This document shows, in pieces, positions 61,994 through 64,000 of a DNA stretch of 64,000 bases. A program made the position numbers and the translations under genes. This stretch comes from Actinomadura sp. J1-007. GTDB taxonomy: Bacteria; Actinomycetota; Actinomycetes; Streptosporangiales; Streptosporangiaceae. Every line of letters begins with the position of its first letter. Within the stretch, counting starts at the first letter, position 1. The DNA is taken from the NCBI RefSeq assembly GCF_009793335.1, contig NZ_WING01000002.1, positions 1,178,001 through 1,242,000 on the forward strand. The letters run 5' to 3'. The notes beneath the pieces are model-generated. The model saw nothing but the letters and a program-made list of their open reading frames with translations. It made no database searches and was not told the DNA's origin.

Positions 61994-64000
61994 ATGTCCG
62001 GCTTGAGCACCCTGATCACGCCCCGGCCGCCCCGCCCGACGCGGGTGAACGACGGGGTGGGCGCCAGCGCGGCCCGCCCGGACGGGGTCCCGAAGGTGCG
62101 CGGCGCCTTCGAGTACTCGTCCGACCTGAGCCGCGAGGGGATGCTGTGGGGCGCGACGCTGCGCTCGCCGCACCCGTGCGCCCGCGTCCTGCGGATCGAC
62201 GCCGCGCGGGCGCTGGAGGTCCCCGGCGTCCACGCCGTCCTCACGCACGAGGACGTGCCCGGCAGCGGCACGTACGGGATGAAGGTGTCCGACCAGCCCG
62301 TGCTCGCGGGCGAGGCCGTCCGCTACCAGGGCGAGCCCGTCGCGGTCGTCGCGGCCGAGCACCCCGAGGCCGCGCGGCGGGCGCTGGAGCGGATCGCGGT
62401 GGACTACGAGGTCCGCGAGCCGCTCACCGACCCCGAGGCGGCGCTGGAGCCCGGCGCGCCGCTCGTGCACCCGGACGGCAACCTCGTCCGGCACGTGCGG
62501 ATCAGGCACGGCGACGTCGCCGCCGCCCGGCCGCGCGCCGACGTCGTCTCCGCCGGGGAGTACGAGGTCGGGATGCAGGACCAGGCGTTCCTCGGCCCCG
62601 AGTCCGGGCTCGCCGTCCCGGACGGCGACGGCGGGATCGACCTGTACGTCTCGTCCCAGTGGCTGCACGAGGACCGACGGCAGGTCGCGGCGTCCCTCGG
62701 CCTGCCCGAGGAGCGCGTCCGGCTGACGATGTCGGGCGTCGGCGGGGCGTTCGGAGGGCGCGAGGACCTGTCGGTCCACATCCACGCCTGCCTGCTCGCG
62801 CTGCGCACCGGGCGCCCCGTGAAGATGGTCTACAACCGCGAGGAGTCGTTCTTCGGCCACGTCCACCGGCACCCGGCGCGGATGCGGATCGAGCACGGCG
62901 CGACGCGCGACGGCCGCATCGTCTACATGACCGCGCGCCTGCTGATGGACGGCGGCGCGTACACCTCGACGTCGCAGGTCGTCATCGCCAACGCCTGCTA
63001 CTTCGCCGCCGGGGCGTACGAGGTGCCGAACGCCGAGATCGACGGCTGCGCGGTGTTCACCAACAACCCGCCGTGCGGAGCGATGCGCGGGTTCGGGGCC
63101 GTCCAGTCCTGCTACGCCGTCGAGTCCAACATGGACCGCCTCGCCCGCGACCTCGGCCTCGACCCGGTCGAGCTGCGCGTCCGCAACGCCATGACGACCG
63201 GCACGGTTCTGCCGACCGGGCAGGCGGTGGACGGCCCCGCGCCGGTCGCCGAGCTGCTGCGGCGGCTGGAGGCGATGCCGCTGCCGCCCGAGCCGGGCCA
63301 CCACCGCGACCCGCGCGCCTGGCCCGGCGGGCTCGGCGGCGTGACGCGCGGCGAGGGGCTGCGGCGCGGCGTCGGGTACGCCGTCGGCGTCAAGGCGATC
63401 GGCTACTCCGGCGGCGTCGAGGACGTCTGCACCGCCCGCGTCACCCTCGGCGTCCGCGACGGGCGGCCCCGGGCCGAGGCGTACTGCGCGGCGTCCGAGT
63501 GCGGGCAGGGCGTGGTGACCGTCCAGGCGCAGGTCGTCCGGACCGAGCTCGGCGTCGCCGACGTCGAGGTGCGCAACGCCGACACCCTCATCGGCGACTC
63601 CGGCTCGTCGTCGGCGTCGCGGCAGACCTGGATGACCGCGGGCGCGGTGCAGGGCGCGTGCCGGGCCGTACGGGCGAACGTGCTCGAACGCGCCGCCGCG
63701 CTCCTCGGCGAGGACGCCGGACGGCTCGCGCTGGACGGCGGCGCCGTCGTCCGCGCGGACTCGGGCGAGACCGCGGTGACGCTGCCGGAGCTGCTGGCGG
63801 GCGGGGAGGTCGCGGAGACCTTCGTGTACCGGCACCGGCCGACGCGGCGGATCGACCCCGAGACCGGGCAGGGCGACGCGCACATCGCGTTCGCGTTCGC
63901 CGCGCACCGCGCCGTCGTCGAGGTCGACACCGACCTCGGGCTCGTCCGGGTCGTCGAGCTGGCGGTGTGCGAGGACGTCGGCAAGGCGATCAACCCGCGC
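61994..64000 (+). CDS. Xanthine-dehydrogenase-type molybdopterin subunit (runs off window end)
   Basis: 669 codons, C-terminus missing. Seen: KVRGAFEYSSDL, ATLRSPHPCARVLRIDAARA (aldehyde oxidase/XDH N-terminal domain), MQDQAFLGPESGLAV, SGVGGAFGGREDLSVHIHA (molybdenum cofactor Q-loop region), PCGAMRGFGAVQS, and VCEDVGKAINP at the edge. Large subunit of a xanthine-dehydrogenase-family hydroxylase (FAD and FeS subunits would follow downstream). The ATG at 61994 follows GGAGGAAGG. Context supports purine oxidation; substrate identity is not proven. Confidence 0.92.
   Translation, partial: MSGLSTLITPRPPRPTRVNDGVGASAARPDGVPKVRGAFEYSSDLSREGMLWGATLRSPHPCARVLRIDAARALEVPGVHAVLTHEDVPGSGTYGMKVSDQPVLAGEAVRYQGEPVAVVAAEHPEAARRALERIAVDYEVREPLTDPEAALEPGAPLVHPDGNLVRHVRIRHGDVAAARPRADVVSAGEYEVGMQDQAFLGPESGLAVPDGDGGIDLYVSSQWLHEDRRQVAASLGLPEERVRLTMSGVGGAFGGREDLSVHIHACLLALRTGRPVKMVYNREESFFGHVHRHPARMRIEHGATRDGRIVYMTARLLMDGGAYTSTSQVVIANACYFAAGAYEVPNAEIDGCAVFTNNPPCGAMRGFGAVQSCYAVESNMDRLARDLGLDPVELRVRNAMTTGTVLPTGQAVDGPAPVAELLRRLEAMPLPPEPGHHRDPRAWPGGLGGVTRGEGLRRGVGYAVGVKAIGYSGGVEDVCTARVTLGVRDGRPRAEAYCAASECGQGVVTVQAQVVRTELGVADVEVRNADTLIGDSGSSSASRQTWMTAGAVQGACRAVRANVLERAAALLGEDAGRLALDGGAVVRADSGETAVTLPELLAGGEVAETFVYRHRPTRRIDPETGQGDAHIAFAFAAHRAVVEVDTDLGLVRVVELAVCEDVGKAINPR

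Noticed and set aside
61853..63907. A 684-codon frame antisense to the xanthine-dehydrogenase-type gene
   Set aside because: Low-complexity Arg/Val/Asp/Gly translation with no motifs; the sense frame is unmistakable.
1..64000. Insertion sequences, integrases, att sites, tRNA or rRNA genes
   Set aside because: None recognised on either strand by eye; no transposase or integrase motifs in any credible frame. A tRNAscan run would be decisive for tRNAs.

Overview
The window is chromosomal DNA from a very GC-rich actinobacterium. Third codon positions are almost all G or C, GTG and TTG starts are frequent, terminators are GC hairpins without U-tracts, and several promoters look leaderless. The gene content (multiple acyl-CoA dehydrogenases, an LTD-domain secreted protein, a Pls-type synthetase, actinobacterial HelD, YafY/WYL and TetR regulators) fits Streptosporangiales and is Actinomadura-like, but the species cannot be fixed from sequence alone. 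I see no rRNA, tRNA, insertion sequence, prophage or CRISPR array.

Layout. 1-8.9 kb: end of a family-2 glycosyltransferase, an ACAD10-type phosphotransferase, a secreted chitobiase-type GH20, an acyl-CoA dehydrogenase, DUF6285, a monocarboxylate-type sodium symporter with its DUF3311 partner, and a VOC protein. 9-11.4 kb: tryptophan biosynthesis, with a leader peptide carrying three Trp codons and an attenuator upstream of overlapping trpE and trpG. 11.5-24.3 kb: mixed genes (SDR with its YafY regulator, adenosine-deaminase-family enzyme, DUF1266, molybdopterin oxidoreductase, thyX, small secreted proteins, dienelactone hydrolase, a MoaD-like protein coupled to a BNR-repeat protein, a thioesterase). 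24.3-37.3 kb: XRE regulator, MBL hydrolase, globin-reductase, a GATase/alpha-beta hydrolase/enoyl-CoA hydratase operon, AMP-dependent CoA ligase, acyl-CoA dehydrogenase, RtcB, TetR, methyltransferase. 37.3-41.5 kb: a fused LivM-LivG ABC protein, FGGY kinase and 2-hydroxyacid dehydrogenase. 41.7-48.6 kb: the most interesting block, a Tat-exported M28 peptidase, a membrane NRPS with the architecture of epsilon-poly-L-lysine synthetase, and an M1 peptidase translationally coupled to it. 48.6-57.7 kb: XRE regulator, LasA-like M23 endopeptidase with P-domain, HelD, AlkA-like glycosylase, TetR and a coupled pair of acyl-CoA dehydrogenases. 58-64 kb: a probable purine-use cluster (NCS2 permease, amidohydrolase, GntR/FCD regulator, xanthine-dehydrogenase-type large subunit running off the end), tied together by three copies of one operator-like motif.

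Caution about the assembly. Ten genes are broken by eleven single-base deletions, and ten of the eleven lie clearly in runs of 3-5 G or C. In each case one added G or C restores a family-typical protein. This looks like homopolymer undercalling rather than gene decay, so I give these genes their full extents and flag the frameshifts.
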